A DNA stretch of 64,000 bases, taken from assembly GCF_000143415.4 (NCBI RefSeq), contig NW_003314354.1, positions 655,343 to 719,342 of the forward strand. The letters are read 5' to 3'. The notes below the pieces were generated by a model that saw only the letters and a program-made list of their open reading frames with translations, was not told where the DNA came from and did not search any database. A program made the translations under genes and the position numbers. The stretch is from Selaginella moellendorffii. Its lineage: Eukaryota > Streptophyta > Lycopodiopsida > Selaginellales > Selaginellaceae. Shown here in pieces: positions 24,841 through 38,643 of this stretch (position 1 is its first letter; each line of letters starts with the position of its first letter).

Positions 24841-27184
24841 ACCATTTGTAGTTGATTCTTGATGTGTTTTGCAAGAAAACTTTTTGCCAAGATGTAATAT
24901 CTTGGACATATTTGTAAGTACCTGGCTGGCCCATAGCACACTGTAGCAGAGCTTCCTATGTTAGGTGCAAGCTTTGACCATGTGGTCAACGTGGATCACA
25001 GTTCAGCTCAAGGGTATTTTAACATGGATTTAGAATAGGGACTTAACAATTCACAGTGGCAATGGCATTGCAGTGAGCTGTTGAGGTAGCTCAGGGTTGA
25101 TTGGGTGGTGAGAAACCTCAAGACGAGGCATAACATAATTTAGGGAAGGCTAGGCATTTTATAACATTGGTATTAAAGGAGCTGGTTGTGATGGCTGACC
25201 AAGATGAACATTCGTACCTTAAGACTTCTAGCAGAGACACATCCTTCTCATCATCCATGTTGGTGTGACAAATGCCACTCAAACACTCATGACACTGTTC
25301 ATTGTTGGCATCATCACCTAGAGCTGTGTCCTCCTTGATAGCAGCTCATCTAGAGGCAACCTTTCACAGACCACGGTGCCTTGGAACCATCCACTTGTAG
25401 CAGATACGAGCAAATGGTCCAGCAACAAGCCATCAAAGCAGCACTATCGACATCTAGCAATCATGGCAAAGCTCCAGCTTATAATCAACGTGATTAGGAC
25501 TCTTGAGGAAGCAAGCCAGGCACAAAAGTAGCAGATTGCAGCAGCAACATGGGCTCAGAAGAAGCCCACAGCTCCCCAAGAGTTAGACAGCAAGGCAGAT
25601 CAAAATGCCACCAACTCAACACTCATGGCATGCAAGTTGCCATCCAATTTTTCCATTTGATCCAGCACCATAGAATGTCTTTCAAGTCCAGATACTTTCA
25701 CCAAGAGACACAACAGAAAACTCCATCCAGCACTTGCTCGACACATAAGTCTCCCTCTTGCTCAGTGATGTTTCGCAAGTAGCTCTTGCAAAAGCCTTGG
25801 GGCATGACACTCCTCCAATACAAGCTGTTGAAGCATGCATCTTGCTCATGAAGATGCTCTAGACCATTTTGAAATGTGCCCCATCCTCAATGGAACCTTG
25901 ACTGTCTGATTTTGGTTCTATTGGCTATTTATAAAAAGTTTCTAGATCTACTAGTGAGGCACATTTACAGAATGTAGGCATTATTTTGAACATGATGGTG
26001 TTATTCCTGCATCCAGATTCACCATTCTATAATTAGTAAGTTTTTGAGATTGCCTTAGAGTGTAACTCTTGGGACTGGCCTAGCTAAATGCAAAATAAGA
26101 AAAAATACTCCTTACCTCACTTCCTTTTTCACTGGTGAAAGCCCAAAGTGTGTTTTCATATGGGGGACTTGTGGGGGTTCTAAGCTTCATACCATACTAG
26201 TCGGTGGCAAACTTATATCCTTGCATTAGGCTGTTGGTATGCTAAAATAGTGTTAGACTTTATTTGGCTTTGTTCTATATGTTGATCTTAGCATTGGGAT
26301 GTTGGATGTTCTAAGATTGTTCTAGTGTTGCTCCATGTGTTGTGGAGATAGTTAGATGCCAATAATATTCTGATCCTTGGAATATTCCCTCATTGCACAT
26401 GAGTATAAGAGAAATAAGATAGACATTTACATGAACACACGAATGCGAGAGTGAGAGAGGGTTGAAGCAAGAGCCTCAACAAGTGGTTATGAAGTTTCAA
26501 AACCTGTACCCTATTAACTTCTTAACTAGTCCCTATAAGTTTCCAAAGAGTAGTGGTTGCTATGAATGCAACAAAGATATTTGCAGATGTAAGGAAAGAT
26601 TATGATGGATTGGCTAGAAGGAAGTGGCCGAGTAAATGGTGACAAATGGTCGTGATAGTGATGACATATGATGACTGCCTTAATTCGAGTTTGTAACTTT
26701 GGTTGATGGCTTTTTTGTTGGAAGTATCACTTGTTGGTGATGGCATTTAGTAACTAACTGCAAGATGATATCGGCTTCTAGAATGCATCTTATGGTTGTT
26801 TGGTTGCACTTTGTTAGCTAGGAGTCTTTGGCTGATAATGAGTCCACTCCATGGATTCTATGGAAGGAAGTCTTGATTGGAACCTTTGATCCACTTATCC
26901 AATTTTATGATTTCTACTGCTATTGATATCTTAGGATGGCCTTGATGAAGTGATGTAAAGAGATATGATGAAAGATGATGGTATGTGAAGAAAAAATAGA
27001 ATGATTTTAGTGCAAGTATTTGAATTGCAGTATGGGTATTGGAGTAAGATGTGATTGACAGATGAGTTTGTGACTATGATTGAATGGGAATGGAGTAGAG
27101 TGGGTGTGGATTGAAGAGAATGAAAAGAACCTAGAAATCAATGGAGGTAGAGCTGGGAAAATGCAATAAGCTCCCACATGATTG
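24841..27184. other. Probable retrotransposon debris, no intact gene
   Basis: At 25167-25183, 'ttggtattaaaggagc' resembles the initiator-Met tRNA primer-binding site of LTR elements (tggtatcagagc) with changes. It is preceded by a possible LTR end (ataaca) and followed 8 bases later by an ATG (25191) opening a stop-ridden gag-like frame MADQDEHSYLKTSS. A purine tract 'atgggggacttg' near 26160 could be a polypurine tract. No LTR pair could be matched, so the reading is tentative. Confidence 0.35.
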
Positions 27185-28812
27185 GGATTGATGCTATCTC
27201 ATGACCAACTCGTAAGGCTTAATTCAGGAATAGGACTTATGGAGGTTGTGAATGAGACTTTTCCAAGTGGTTTAAGATGCAATTAAGCGACTAAAGTAAA
27301 ATGGAAAATTTAGTTGCTTACAATTTAGTATTAAAGCTGTTCTTTAGTCTGACCCTATTAGTGGTCAAGTATATCATCATTTGACATTGACATTTAAAGG
27401 TCCCATGAGTGGGGCTATACTTGACAAGTAGTATCCCAAGAGGACATAGCTCTCCACTTTAGTTCATGCGTGAATTGGTAGGTAATATAGTGGATAGAAA
27501 AGGGGCTAATATGGGATTGATTTTGGGATCTTGGGAACAATAGAAAGTTTTACTCAAAGATTTGAGGATGTGATCTTTATAAGTGTTTGACTTAGCAGAT
27601 TAGCTAATGTGGTTGTAGTAAACAACTATAGTTGGGATCACAAGAAGATAGAGACTTTGAGATAATAAAGGAGTCGCATGATTATCCTCATATAATTGAC
27701 TAGAGTTAATGACATGGGAGGTCAAATACAAATGAGGACATATATCCTAGAAATGGTATTAGGGCTATTTTTAATAGAGGCCAGAACAACCCAAGGAGTT
27801 GGGGTGTGTACTCAAAGGATGAGTTAGTGTTCTCATTATATGGAAGGATAGTTCTAAAGGGCAAAATTAGCCCATATAGAACAAACATAATCAAGTGTCA
27901 GAGTAACCCTTGTAAAGATGGTCCTTGTGAATAGAATGTGAATACAACAAGTTGTATTCAGATGTGATGGCACCTCAAAAGTAGCTAGGAGGCTAGGAGA
28001 ATACAAGGAGTCCAAGATGGAGTTTGAGGAGTACGAGATGAAGTTTGAGACTGAAATTGAAACCGAGATTGAAATCGAGACAATTTCAAGTGTGAGTCCA
28101 AGGTCAAGTCCAAATTCTAATATAGGTCAAAGGGTGAAAGGCCAAAGTGATCGTCCCCTTTGGGGCGGGGAGGTGTAGGGGGTTCCAAAAGTATAGTAAG
28201 GAGAGTGTGGGGGTTGGACTCCAGTGGAACCAGTTTGGCAAAGAAAGGCTAGTATGACTCAAAAAGGCTACACCGATGTGGTGGTGATGATATAACCACT
28301 AAAGAGTCCAAGGTTAAAGTGAACACAGATGGAAAAGTAGGGTAACTTGGTGAAGTGTTCAAGAGCTAGTTCTAACTCCCCCGAGAGATCAAATAATCTA
28401 TGCTTCTATTCCAAGTGTGAATGGCACTACCTACTTGAATACTTAGCATGGCTCATCAAAACCTTACTCTAGCCATATAGCTAGGGCACCCAGAGGCAAA
28501 AGGTGGGGGGAGTAACCACAAGGCTTGCATTGGGTTGTGGTGTTCTGAAACGTCATCCTAGAGTCCTGGATTGTGGAAAGGAAGAGCAATCCTTTTGTGT
28601 AGTGACCAAGGATACGGTCACATGGGGAGGAAGTCCCAAAAGTCAATAGGACTTAGTGGTTGGGCATTTAGGCCCTCACTCAGTGGTGGTGTTGGTGAGC
28701 ACAGCATTGGATGGAGAGGGACTTGGTGGGGATCAAAGAAGAGACATTGGGGAAGGGTGTTCTCCATATTCTCGGGCATCCTAAGGATGCTAAGGTGTGG
28801 TCTTAGACCTTA
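27185..28812 (+). mobile_element. Degraded LTR element of the same family as the solo LTR at 45480
   Basis: 27185-27322 matches the 3' end of the 1827-bp solo LTR (…ggacttatggaggttgtgaatgagac… to …tttagttgcttaca). A decayed primer-binding site follows directly (27326-27337, tagtattaaagc, against tggtatcagagc). After about 650 bp, 28010-28812 matches the repeat array and downstream part of the same LTR (…ggggttccaaaagtatagtaagg…, …gcatcctaaggatgctaagg…). The two LTR parts are both incomplete. Differences from the intact LTR look enriched in C-to-T and G-to-A, as expected for an old, methylated copy. There is no coding capacity. Confidence 0.75.
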
Positions 28813-29974
28813 ACCCTTTTGAGTAAACAAACCAAACCTATTGGTAAGGTTTATATAGACTATTGTAAACATATAATTAGCTTTTAAACAAAAACAAAAA
28901 TATTTAGAGAGAGGAAAGTTATGTGATTAGTGTATAATAGCTACCTAATGATTAGAAATTTCACAATCCACATGAAGTGCCGAAGCCAATCTGTCTATAC
29001 TAGCCCAAATGCAAGATCAATATGATGGACAATATCAAAATCATAGTCAAAGATGTCTTAGAGCCAACAAATTATCAATGAATAAGTCTTAGATTAAAAC
29101 ACAAAAGTATTCTAATTAAGTTATCATCTAATAAACTAGGAGTATAGGAACCACCAAGATCATTATAATTTGAAAGTATAGGATTAACGATCCAAAAAAT
29201 TTCAATAGTACATATATCATCAATAAAACTCAATGATAAAACATAATTACCAAATATTATAGATAGCATGCTAAACAACTTACAAAAGACAACTTAAAGA
29301 ACAGAAAATATCATCAACTAAATAAGTAAAATGCTTGTGAATGTAAATAAGTGCATGCCTACTGACTTGATTTTCTGCCAAATCAAAAGGATGGTGCATA
29401 GAATAATGACATAGTTGTTTGTACACTGCGGCCAAGAAGATGTGGCAGTCCATGCAGCATTCCAGTTGTATATCGACAGTCTTCCTGCCAGAAGAACAAA
29501 GAAACTATGGTTGTAAATTCAAGAAAAAAGCACTAGATATACCATCAGCATCCACAATATCAAAGCACAGTGAGACCAGACCAGATGATAAGCTTGATCA
29601 TTCAGTTGCCACGATACCAAAAGTCCCTGTGATTGCTTTGGTACTTAACTCCAAACATAAGCAGTGCCAAACTCCCAAAGCTCGTGCATAGAACAGATTG
29701 TGTGCCAAACCAATCCTTGCCAGGTGATCCCTGCCACAAGCCAAAAAACGATAAGGTGTTGTTGCACATCACAAGAACTTACACAGGATTTTCTCACATG
29801 AGGTCACGCAGCATCCATGCAAGCAGCAAGGAGAGCGCGAAGAGGCTGCAATACGTGATTCTTGCCGATCAGCAAGAGATGCTGCTTGCTAATCCCTCAT
29901 AAGCCTGGCAAGCGCAAGCCGTGCAGCCGGACAAGATGTTGCCCACATTGCTGGGTGCTCTCTAGATCAAGAAG
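28813..29974. other. No recognisable gene
   Basis: AT-rich to 29400, then a less AT-rich stretch with two overlapping frames (29419-29691, 29633-29902) that I cannot assign. Confidence 0.45.
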
Positions 29975-30634
29975 CGAAACCTTGGAATTTGATTACATTG
30001 TCCCTCGCTTTAGTTTTTATAAGTGTCTTCTCACTTCTGGCACTCAAGGCATATGTCAGCAGGCGGATCTCCAGCGAGGAAGGATCATCCATGGCAATGT
30101 GACCCAATTCAATGTGGCAGCATGGCCAGGTCTTCAATGCCATGCCCAGCCAGAATCTCATCTCCTGGAGCACTCTCATGCTGAGATACGTGCAAAACGG
30201 GGAATCTGAGCTCGTGCTGGGACTGTTCCAGCAGCCCCAGCACTGCACCAGTTTGCTGGATTGATCGACTATCCTCGTGGCGCTTACTGCCTGCTGGAAT
30301 CTGGCTGCCAAGGGCCAGGATTGCAAGAGCTTGAGAAAGAGCTGTTTAGAGAAGGGGGCAGAAATCCATTGCCTGGATGTGAAGAATGGATTGGAAGAAG
30401 ATATCTTCGTGGTGAGTAGCTTAGTAGATATGTATGTCAAGTGTGGGAGCTTGGTGAATGCTTGTCGAGTCCTTGATGGGATTCCATGTAACAATGTGGT
30501 GTCTATGGCAATCATCCTAGGAGACGGCCAGGTTGGGAAACCAATGGTAGCTTTGGAACTCTTTGCGTTGATGCAGCAAGAAGGTTGTCCAAGAACTTTT
30601 GGAGACTATAGGCAAGTTAGGAGAGGACTAAGCT
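29975..30634 (+). pseudogene. Pentatricopeptide repeat (PPR) protein relic
   Basis: PPR proteins bind organellar RNA, and lycophytes carry very many. Here repeats are visible across two frames: PRFSFYKCLLTSGT with LQRGRIIHGNV (29985-30105), then after a frameshift GQVFNAMPSQNLISWSTLMLRYVQNGESEL (30124-30215), a stop near 30262, then EKGAEIHC, GLEEDIFVVSSLVDMYVKCG, SLVNACRVLDGIPCNNVVSM and KPMVALELFALMQQEGCP (30350-30593). The KCG, HGxV and W/M(S/A)xxI positions are typical of PLS-class repeats. There are only about five repeats, with a frameshift, a stop, and no start or DYW end. It is a truncated pseudogene. Confidence 0.85.
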
Positions 30635-30639
30635 GATAG

Positions 30640-33314
30640 GATGTCCATACATAATATATTTTGTGTCTCATATAATTTATGGGTTCCAAGATAATTATTG
30701 TCCATCCTAGATCTCCTTGCACCTGAGATAAATTGCCGAGGGCTCTAAAACTGGTGTCATTGCATATATCACAAACACTGTTTTTTTGACAAATTGCAAT
30801 GGTAATGGCCATAACATTTCAAACTTTTTTTTTTTTTTTTTTCTGTTTTTAGTCAAGGATCAGAGCATATTTCTGCAAGTGCTGAACTAATAATAGTGTT
30901 ATCCTCTCTTTATCCATAGCATTGACCTTAAACAATATGAACAATTTTTCTCTTCATCATTTAATTTTCATAGTAATCTTAGAGTTGCAAAATGTATTAC
31001 ACACTTTTGATCTAATGCTAAAGCATGTTCTGGTTGGAAAAGTTTTTGAGGTGTATTAATATTCAATATTTTTTTAAAAATTATTCTTTATCTTTTCCAG
31101 TGGAGTTGTATCATTCTTGCAAATATGACACATAATTGTGCTCTATTTGGAAACATTTAGCTTCTATATTTCATTTAAAATTAATTTACCTTTTTGAACT
31201 AACTGGATATTTTAGTCATGCTTAGGTAACAACTCTTAGGGATTGACATAATACAATTGCAGAAAAAATCTAGAGCAATAAAAAAATATTTATATAAACT
31301 ATGTGTTAGTATTTAAACTAAAGATAAAACCTATGTAAAGATGCTCACAGATTTAATATAATTATGAGCAAGAAGACTAATAGAAAATATATATGAGGTA
31401 GATATTTTTTGAGGTATTACTGAGAAATGGATTTCATATTTGTATGTATATGAGATAGTTTATACTTATTAGATACCAAGAACCATTGTCTATTTCCGTG
31501 AGGTTTAATATAAATATGGTAAAAATTTGTATGAACTTACTTAGTCAGTTTAATAATAATGCAGAACTCAAGTAGTGAATTTGAATATTAAAATATAAGA
31601 ATTTAATATTAGGCTTGTAGAAGGTTATTAGTTCAAAACCAGATAATGGATTTGGTATTTCAAACAAGAAATAAAATATAAAGATGTTCCTACTCTTTTT
31701 GAATACATAATAGTATTAATTATGAAAGAAACTTACTTATTACTAGAGAAATATTTTGTGATATACACATCTGAAACAAGAAATTCTTGAGGATCAAATA
31801 TTAGTAATTTTTAGTAAGAATAATTTTACTAATTATTTATAGTCTTCAAGATTAGTTTTTTCTACAGCATCCATCTTAAAATTAATATAACTATTAGCGG
31901 TAAATATGTGAATTATATGTTTTTTTTTAATTTCCTTACTGAAATAGATTTTATATTCGGATTATATGTTAAAATGTATTATATTTTATTGTAGTATGTT
32001 AGAAATAATTTTTATAATTTCTATTTTTATGATTTCTATTTTTAAGATTTCTAAAATCTAAGTGTTTCATGATACAAAAAAAAGGAGATGAAAGATAATA
32101 TTAGTTTAATAAGATCTATAAAGTTGCTCTTATGTGAGATTTTCTTAAAATATTTTTTATATCTCCAGGTGGATGGTAAAACTAGAACTTTGATATTTTA
32201 CTTTATCTTTCCTCATCTTCCATGATTTTTCATTGCATAGTATTATTTCTACATTGGCACAATTAGCCTTTAAGATTATTTATCTATTATATAAGATTAA
32301 AAACCTGTCAATACACTAGGAAAAGGGTATAAAAGAAGCACCAGCAGCTTTTTAGATCCTTCATACATACCGAAATAAAAAAAAACTTTAGGCACAAGTA
32401 ATAGCCAATAAAGGACAGTTTTTCTTTCATGTATATAAAATGTAACGATAACGGTTTTACAGAAGGAAATAGAGCACGAGAATTTTTTTCTACGTAGCCC
32501 CATGCAAAGCTAGAAGCGTGTCTCTTCATGTCAAGTTTCATCAGGTCACTTACAGGCAGATGACAATATCGTCAAAGCGATGGAGCTGGCAGCTTCTTTA
32601 CAACTCAAAAATTCACTGGAATGAGAAATCAAGAATGTCTTTATACTTTTCTTTTTCCTTTTTCTGCTGCTCCAGCAACAAAACATGCAGAAGAATCTGG
32701 ATGACGATGTTCCAGAACCAATACATGCACCAGTTCTTCCTTTAGGGAGCGCAATCAAAGAGCAGAGGCTTTAGAGCAAGAGGCTGTTCAAGAGTAGAAG
32801 CGCCTGGACCACCACTACCAGTCCTTTCCTGTAGCTCAGCATCCAACACCTGTAAATTCGGAAGGAGCCGCCTCATCAAAGCAACTCTTTCCAATCAACC
32901 TGTGCAGGTTTTGCAGCCAATCTCTGTTCAACTCAAAGCATTTGATTGTTGATGCCTGTGGAGCCTCCACATCAAAGTCGTTGGTGCTGTCTCAAACCAA
33001 TCTGGAAGACAGATACTTATTGAAGTTTGGGAGCTCATGTACATTACATCCAGCTTATAATGATCTACTGCATATTTTAGTTTTAGATATGTTGTCAATT
33101 TCTACAAAGTTGTGATACATATGCTTAACAATGCATATGCTTGTTATTTTTGTCGGATGATGTCTACAATTTAAGATATTTTATATTTTTCCCAGCTAGT
33201 CAGGTAAAAGGCTCCATATAGTAAACCATATGGTAGTTGGGACGGTTTGGACTTAGCGGTTAGATTGCTAGACACATAATTATTGAGTTGGCTGCCTGAA
33301 TCCTACTGGCGGTA
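30640..33314. other. AT-rich intergenic region
   Basis: A T-tract lies at about 30824-30842. The 30850-32300 part is very AT-rich and has no ORF of note. Around 32560-32760 a frame with ADDNIVKAMELAASLQLKNS appears but stops soon after, and I do not recognise it. The promoter of the next gene should be near the right end. Confidence 0.5.
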
Positions 33315-35116
33315 ATGCTTCCCCGAAGAGACCCTCTGAATGGCTTTGAGAAATATGCAGGTGGTTTCAACATTGGCGACAAGCATTATTGGGCAGTTAA
33401 GTATATCTTTGCTGATTTTACTCTCATTTAAATACTCTGATTTTACTCTCATTTTCTACATGCAGTCTGCATTTTATTTAGGTGTATGGGGCTATTGTCT
33501 GGCAGTGGTATGTCTGCTGTTTGGGATCCTTGCATTGGCTTGGCGTTTCTTCCAATGCATCCGTAGCAGGAGAAGGAAGTCTGGACAGTACATTAAGTCC
33601 GACAAACTTAGGCAATGTGAACTTATAGTTTCTTTACAAATCACCGTCATTGCACTGTAAGGATTGCGACCATTTTTTATTGTTGAAATGGCTTACTTCA
33701 CCCATAATTGATTTCAGTATAAGCACTGCACTTGTCTTTTGGGGAAACGACAGTGTTGGCAAAGAACTCGGACAGACTTCACGGATGCTTGTCACAACCT
33801 CCAATGACGTCCTGCATCAAGTTGAAGGAGCTCTTGTTGCCCTGGAAGCTTCGATATTTCCAATGGAAGACCCTGACATTGTCTTTCAAATTCAGTCAGG
33901 CTGTGAGCGTCTAAATTCGTCTGCAAAGAGCTTTACTAAGAAGCTAGAGATTGCCGAGAAAAAAGTACACTTTGCCTTGAGAATCTTGTACGCATCTACA
34001 AACTGTACTTTATGTTTCTGATATATCCCGTCTTCTCCAGAAACTTGACTATGAAGCTCGCAGGCTCCATGATCACATCAGTCGTACTCATTGGACTTGG
34101 TATGTGTATCAAATTAATTAATTTGTCTTATACATGTGAAATTATAGTCTGCGCAATGGGTAACCATAGAGGGTTATTGATACTGTAAGTAAGTTTACGT
34201 AATTAACGTGATAAGTGCAGGGAGTTTTACTTATACTACACAGGTTGTTTTCAATAATGACTGTTCTTTTAACTGCTTCGTGGTCATTTTCTGGCCTGAG
34301 CTTTGTCCTCTACAGGTAGTACGTTCTATTTTAAAAATTAAATGGTGTTCATTCTTTGTCGCAGTCTTACAAATGATGCTTGTCAAGCCATGAAAGAATA
34401 CGATACTAATAAAAAGGACTCGACTTTCTCGAATGTATTGCCTTGCTTAAGTTCTGGTGAAGCAAAAACGGAGCTGAATGCTGCAAAAGACACAATCAAG
34501 ACTCTACTTGGCCAAGCAAACAGAATAATAAATCTTGTCAATGTACAGGAAGCTGTCATTCTTCTTAATCGAAACACAAGCGCTGATTCTATTCCAGTCA
34601 TGCCATTTATATGTGACCCTTATGGACAAGCACCAGATTATCTGCAAAACACATGTTCCCCAGAAACTTGTCCAGTTCAAAATTTTTCTTCAGTAAGTGA
34701 ATGCAATACTAGTGTGTGGACCTAATTATGCTTCCCAGATCTTTGCACCGTTTCATTGTAAGAGTGACGATCTTACGTACTGCTTTGAAAACAAAACACC
34801 TATACCCCATCAACTATTTGGAACCGTATCCCAATCAATGAATGCCACTGGGGACATCATTATTGTCCTTCCAAAGTTACACAGCATTATGACCTGTGAT
34901 TTTGTCAGTACAGCATTCAAAAAACTCACTATGGAGCATTGTGATCCCCTCAAGGCGGCTATCAGTGCACTCTGGATTGGGTTTGCAGTTTCCTCGATAG
35001 CTATGCTTTCATTACAAAATCTATGGCTGCTAATGTGCAGAAATATAACTGTGGAGACAGCTACAATTGCAGGGAAATTTTCCATTTCGAAGGGCCCATA
35101 TTTCGTAACAATATAG
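33315..35116 (+). CDS. Plant multi-pass plasma-membrane protein (At2g25270-like family)
   Basis: Seven exons join in phase: 33315-33395, 33466-33656, 33718-33987, 34041-34099, 34225-34315, 34365-34692 and 34739-35116, giving 465 aa. The family signature RRDPLNGFEKYAGGFN and KHYWAS lies at the N-terminus. Hydrophobic segments are near residues 28-56, 80-100, 183-208, 210-230 and 425-445. A Cys-rich extracellular-type region between them has CDPYG and NTCSPETCP, with DFVSTAFKKLTMEHCDPLK near the end, as in this plant family, which is sometimes compared with animal Tweety channels. Biochemical function is unknown. The protein begins at the family motif with only three residues before it. Relatives normally have an N-terminal signal sequence, so an upstream first exon is probably missed. 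The exon 4/5 acceptor (gggag before TTTTAC) was chosen because it alone keeps the frame. Confidence 0.82.
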
Positions 35117-36375
35117 GAAATGGCCCGTTATGGTCGTCTCTGAAGGTGGCTAGATTATAGGCATGTAACATGGTCCTTATTTATGCAAAATTAAAGACCA
35201 CCTGGCCCTTGTTTCATTTAATCGTATGGTATCATTGGCAATATCGAGGCGATAGCAAGAAAAGGCAGATAGGGCAGACCCTTTCATCATGCTTATGTCA
35301 TCATCTTCCACAAGTTGAACTTCAAGTTTCATCAACTTCAGCTGCAAAATGGCTGCGAAAAATCATGATTCTCAATTATGATTTAAAGTAGGCAAAGAAG
35401 CAGGACAAAACAAGGCTGTCATTTTTGGAAAGTAAGTTGTTTTGCAGACCTGGCCAATGATCCAGACATGCCATCCCACACGAAACAAAAAGACCTAGTG
35501 TTATAAAAATAAGATCTTTTCCCTGGCCCATCTAGAACCTCTGCAGGGCAGGCATGCAGCCAGTCAAATCCAGTACATTTTTATTGTTGGCAGGGACTCA
35601 TTGTGGTTGAAGGTCATAAAAAATTTCAGGCTCTTCTAGGCAATTACAGTTGATCTGATTTCAAAATCCAGCTTCTCAACAAGAGAAATAAATGATCAAG
35701 GAAGTCAACTCCATTCTCCATTCCAGAGTTCACATATGTATACACCAGTCCCAACGTACATCTTCAATGCAAACGACTCAGGATAAAGATCCAGTGCTTT
35801 CAGAAAGCCATGGCTGTGCACGGTGAAGCTGCCAAGAGTGGAGCTTTGGGCATGGAATATTCCTCTACCAGAGTTGATGCCAACTTTGTTTCAAAGTTCC
35901 AAGCTCTTCACAAAGTTATCCAAATCTCTCAGCTTGCGAAATGACTCTTCTTGTCTTCACCACCTTTCCACCAATTTTCCTGCATTTCCAGCATGTGAAT
36001 TCAACGCAAGAAACCTCCTGGAAGCAAAAAAAAACAAGGTAATACCGTGTTTTAAAGCCCTCATGGAGCCTCAGGACCACGCTCCTGCAGGACAGAACAA
36101 CATTGAAGAGAATGGTAAAGTTGTCAATGTGAAGGTCTGGATAGAAAATGCAAATTCTCCCTCTCGTTGATGTAAAGCTGATGCTATTATCTTTCTCAAG
36201 TTGGACCAATTCTAGCTACAAGATGACATGGATTTTCAACACACTTCAACAATGCAAGACAATAATGGCGCCTAGATTGATCTAGCAGCACCTAGAGCAT
36301 TTTAACACCGGGGAAATTATCCCCTGAATATATGTTATAAGGGGAAGGAAGTGCCACAAACTCACTGAACTTTCC
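35117..36375. other. No recognisable gene
   Basis: A 115-codon frame at 35823-36170 and shorter ones are present. None has a family motif. Confidence 0.45.
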
Positions 36376-36908
36376 ATGGGGTACTCAAGTGAACAAGTGA
36401 CACCATGTGAGCCTGAGCTTCCACACCAGATCTTAAGCTCAGCATTTCTCCAGTTTGTGGATGAAATGCAGCGTCTCCAGCCAATGCCACAGATGCCAAT
36501 ACAACCAGATTTTGCAAGGCTTTTCCACGATGAGCAGATGAGTGTTTTCATGCAAGACAGAGTTTAGGCTATGATCAATGCCATTTTCTACCAGCCCCTT
36601 GATGCAAAGCTCACGAAGATCCAGAGCGACATTCTCCAGCTTAAGAGGAGCATTCAAGGTATGGCTTTCCAGGGATCTGTATGTGCAGAGACTCAGCACA
36701 TGAACGAGGAACTCTCCAAGGAGAATGCAGAGCTTCACAACAAGATCTGACAGCTTAAAGCAAAGCAGCCACCCATTGTCATGGATGATGACAATGAGAG
36801 TCATCACGACGACGATGACAACGAGTTCCGATAGAAACTCGACAAGTTCAAGAATGAGCTCTCTGGAGTCGCAACTGCAATGAAACAGCCCGATGCAATG
36901 GAGCAGTG
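36376..36908 (+). pseudogene. Coiled-coil protein relic, family unknown
   Basis: One plus-strand frame continues through three nonsense codons (after QDRV at 36565, after LHNKI at 36748, and after DDDDNEFR near 36832). It reads a Pro/Met/Gln segment (LQPMPQMPIQPDF), a heptad-like segment (DAKLTKIQSDILQLKRSIQG, then EELSKENAELHNKI), an acidic stretch rich in Asp, and KLDKFKNELSGVATAM. Persistence of one frame through stops shows former coding. It may be the gag or accessory frame of a retroelement or a host gene; I cannot tell. Confidence 0.5.
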
Positions 36909-38520
36909 ACAGCTTCGAGACAAAACTCAACTCAGTTGTGGGAGAAAAGTGGAGCACAGGAAATCAACCTTGGATTTAGAAGCATCATCCTAAGTCTCGA
37001 GACTCAAACCTGGAGACTCAGGAATAGGAAGAAGTGGTAGTTGCCACCATGTGAGACTGTTTTAAAGGGGTGAGTTAGCACTTAAACCTTATCCTTATCT
37101 CTTTTGTACTCTAGCCTTCCATCATCAATGCATGTCCACATACTCAAGATCCAGAGTACTCAAGCGATGCCAAGCCTATCCTTACTCATGACCATACACA
37201 TGAGCCTTCTTGGGGATCAAAGGTCTCAGATTAGTTCCTAATTTAATTGTGTGTCTGGAGAGTGAGAATTTGCAGCAGCAGCAAGTACATGCAATGATAT
37301 CAACAAAGCCCTCTATTTTTCCTGTAATGATAGCAGTAACATCTCCAACAAATTCTCTCTTCTGCCTGCACAGACGTTCAGCAGCAACAATCCTTACCTA
37401 GTTTTTAGGTCTAGAGCATCTTCAGCAGGATGCACGCTTCAATGGCTTACATTGGTCATGCCTTGAGGTAGGTGAAGCTAATCATGATGTGGCTTCAGAG
37501 AAGCCAGTCAAATGGAAAAAAGCTTAGTATCTTGGCAGTCAAGAGGAGGAGTGCCCTAGGAGGAGTCTCATGTTCCCTAAAGCATAGCAGATGGCTCTAG
37601 CTTCCCAGAGGAGTCACTTGTTAGGTAGAGGGACCATGAGCAGCATTGGGACTTCCGTACTCAAGAGAGTTTCACTTGAGTTTTGCTTTGTACTTTTTGA
37701 GTCTCTAAGGGATATGGGGAATATATACAAATATTTACCAAACTCAACCTCTGTATATGCATCTATAGATGACATGATCTAGGATAGGATGCCTGGTGTG
37801 TCTTCTCATGCACTATCTCTTCATACCAGTGCACCAATTTATATTCAACATACGCTATGGATCACAGCTTAGGAACCTAGTTCCTTAGAACTTCTAAGTC
37901 CTCTCACTTAACAAGTTAGTTGACCAGTTTATGATCATGTATTGACTCCATGTTTTGCCCTAAAGGCCATCCCTCTTAAAATCAAGATCTTCAACTAGGG
38001 TCCTTATTCCTCCAACTTTCCAATCTCACTTAGTATGTCACTCACCCAGCATAATATGGTTTTATACATAAGCATAAAAGTCCTTAAATATCAATTTTCT
38101 TTCAAAGCTAACCCTTTGAACATGTGGGAACTACTTCTCTAACCTTGATAGCCTCACCTTCTAGCAAGCTTCAAGACCAAACTTCTACTATGCCACTCTG
38201 ATTTTGCATATTTCTATAAACCATTTGCACTCGTCTTTCTAAGTAGCAACTTATCTAGAATTATCCACCTTCTATTGCAACCTCAAGCTCGATCATAGTG
38301 TCACGAAGAGCAACAGCAGAATTGTACTACCTTAGCCCAAACAAGGTTCGTCAAAGCTTCTCCAAGCGCCAGCCTAGCCATAGCTGCAGGATTCAGCAGT
38401 CCCTGCAAATTGTCTTCAGAAAAAAGTAAAGAATTTTCAATCTACCTTGATCGGTTGTTCACCAATAGCACAAGCAGCATGTTGCCCTTAGCAAGCTTGG
38501 ACACATCCTTGACATGTCCT
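36909..38520. other. No recognisable gene
   Basis: Only short ORFs (60-66 codons). It could be 3' sequence of the element that owned the coiled-coil relic. No repeats with partners in the window were seen. Confidence 0.4.
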
Positions 38521-38643
38521 TGACACATCCTTGACACACACACACACAGAGCGCTTACAATCTGCCTGAATGCCCTAAGAAATTTCACTTGATTTGGAGC
38601 GTCATTAAAATCAAAATTAAAGCGTTGCCACCCTTCTGGCACC

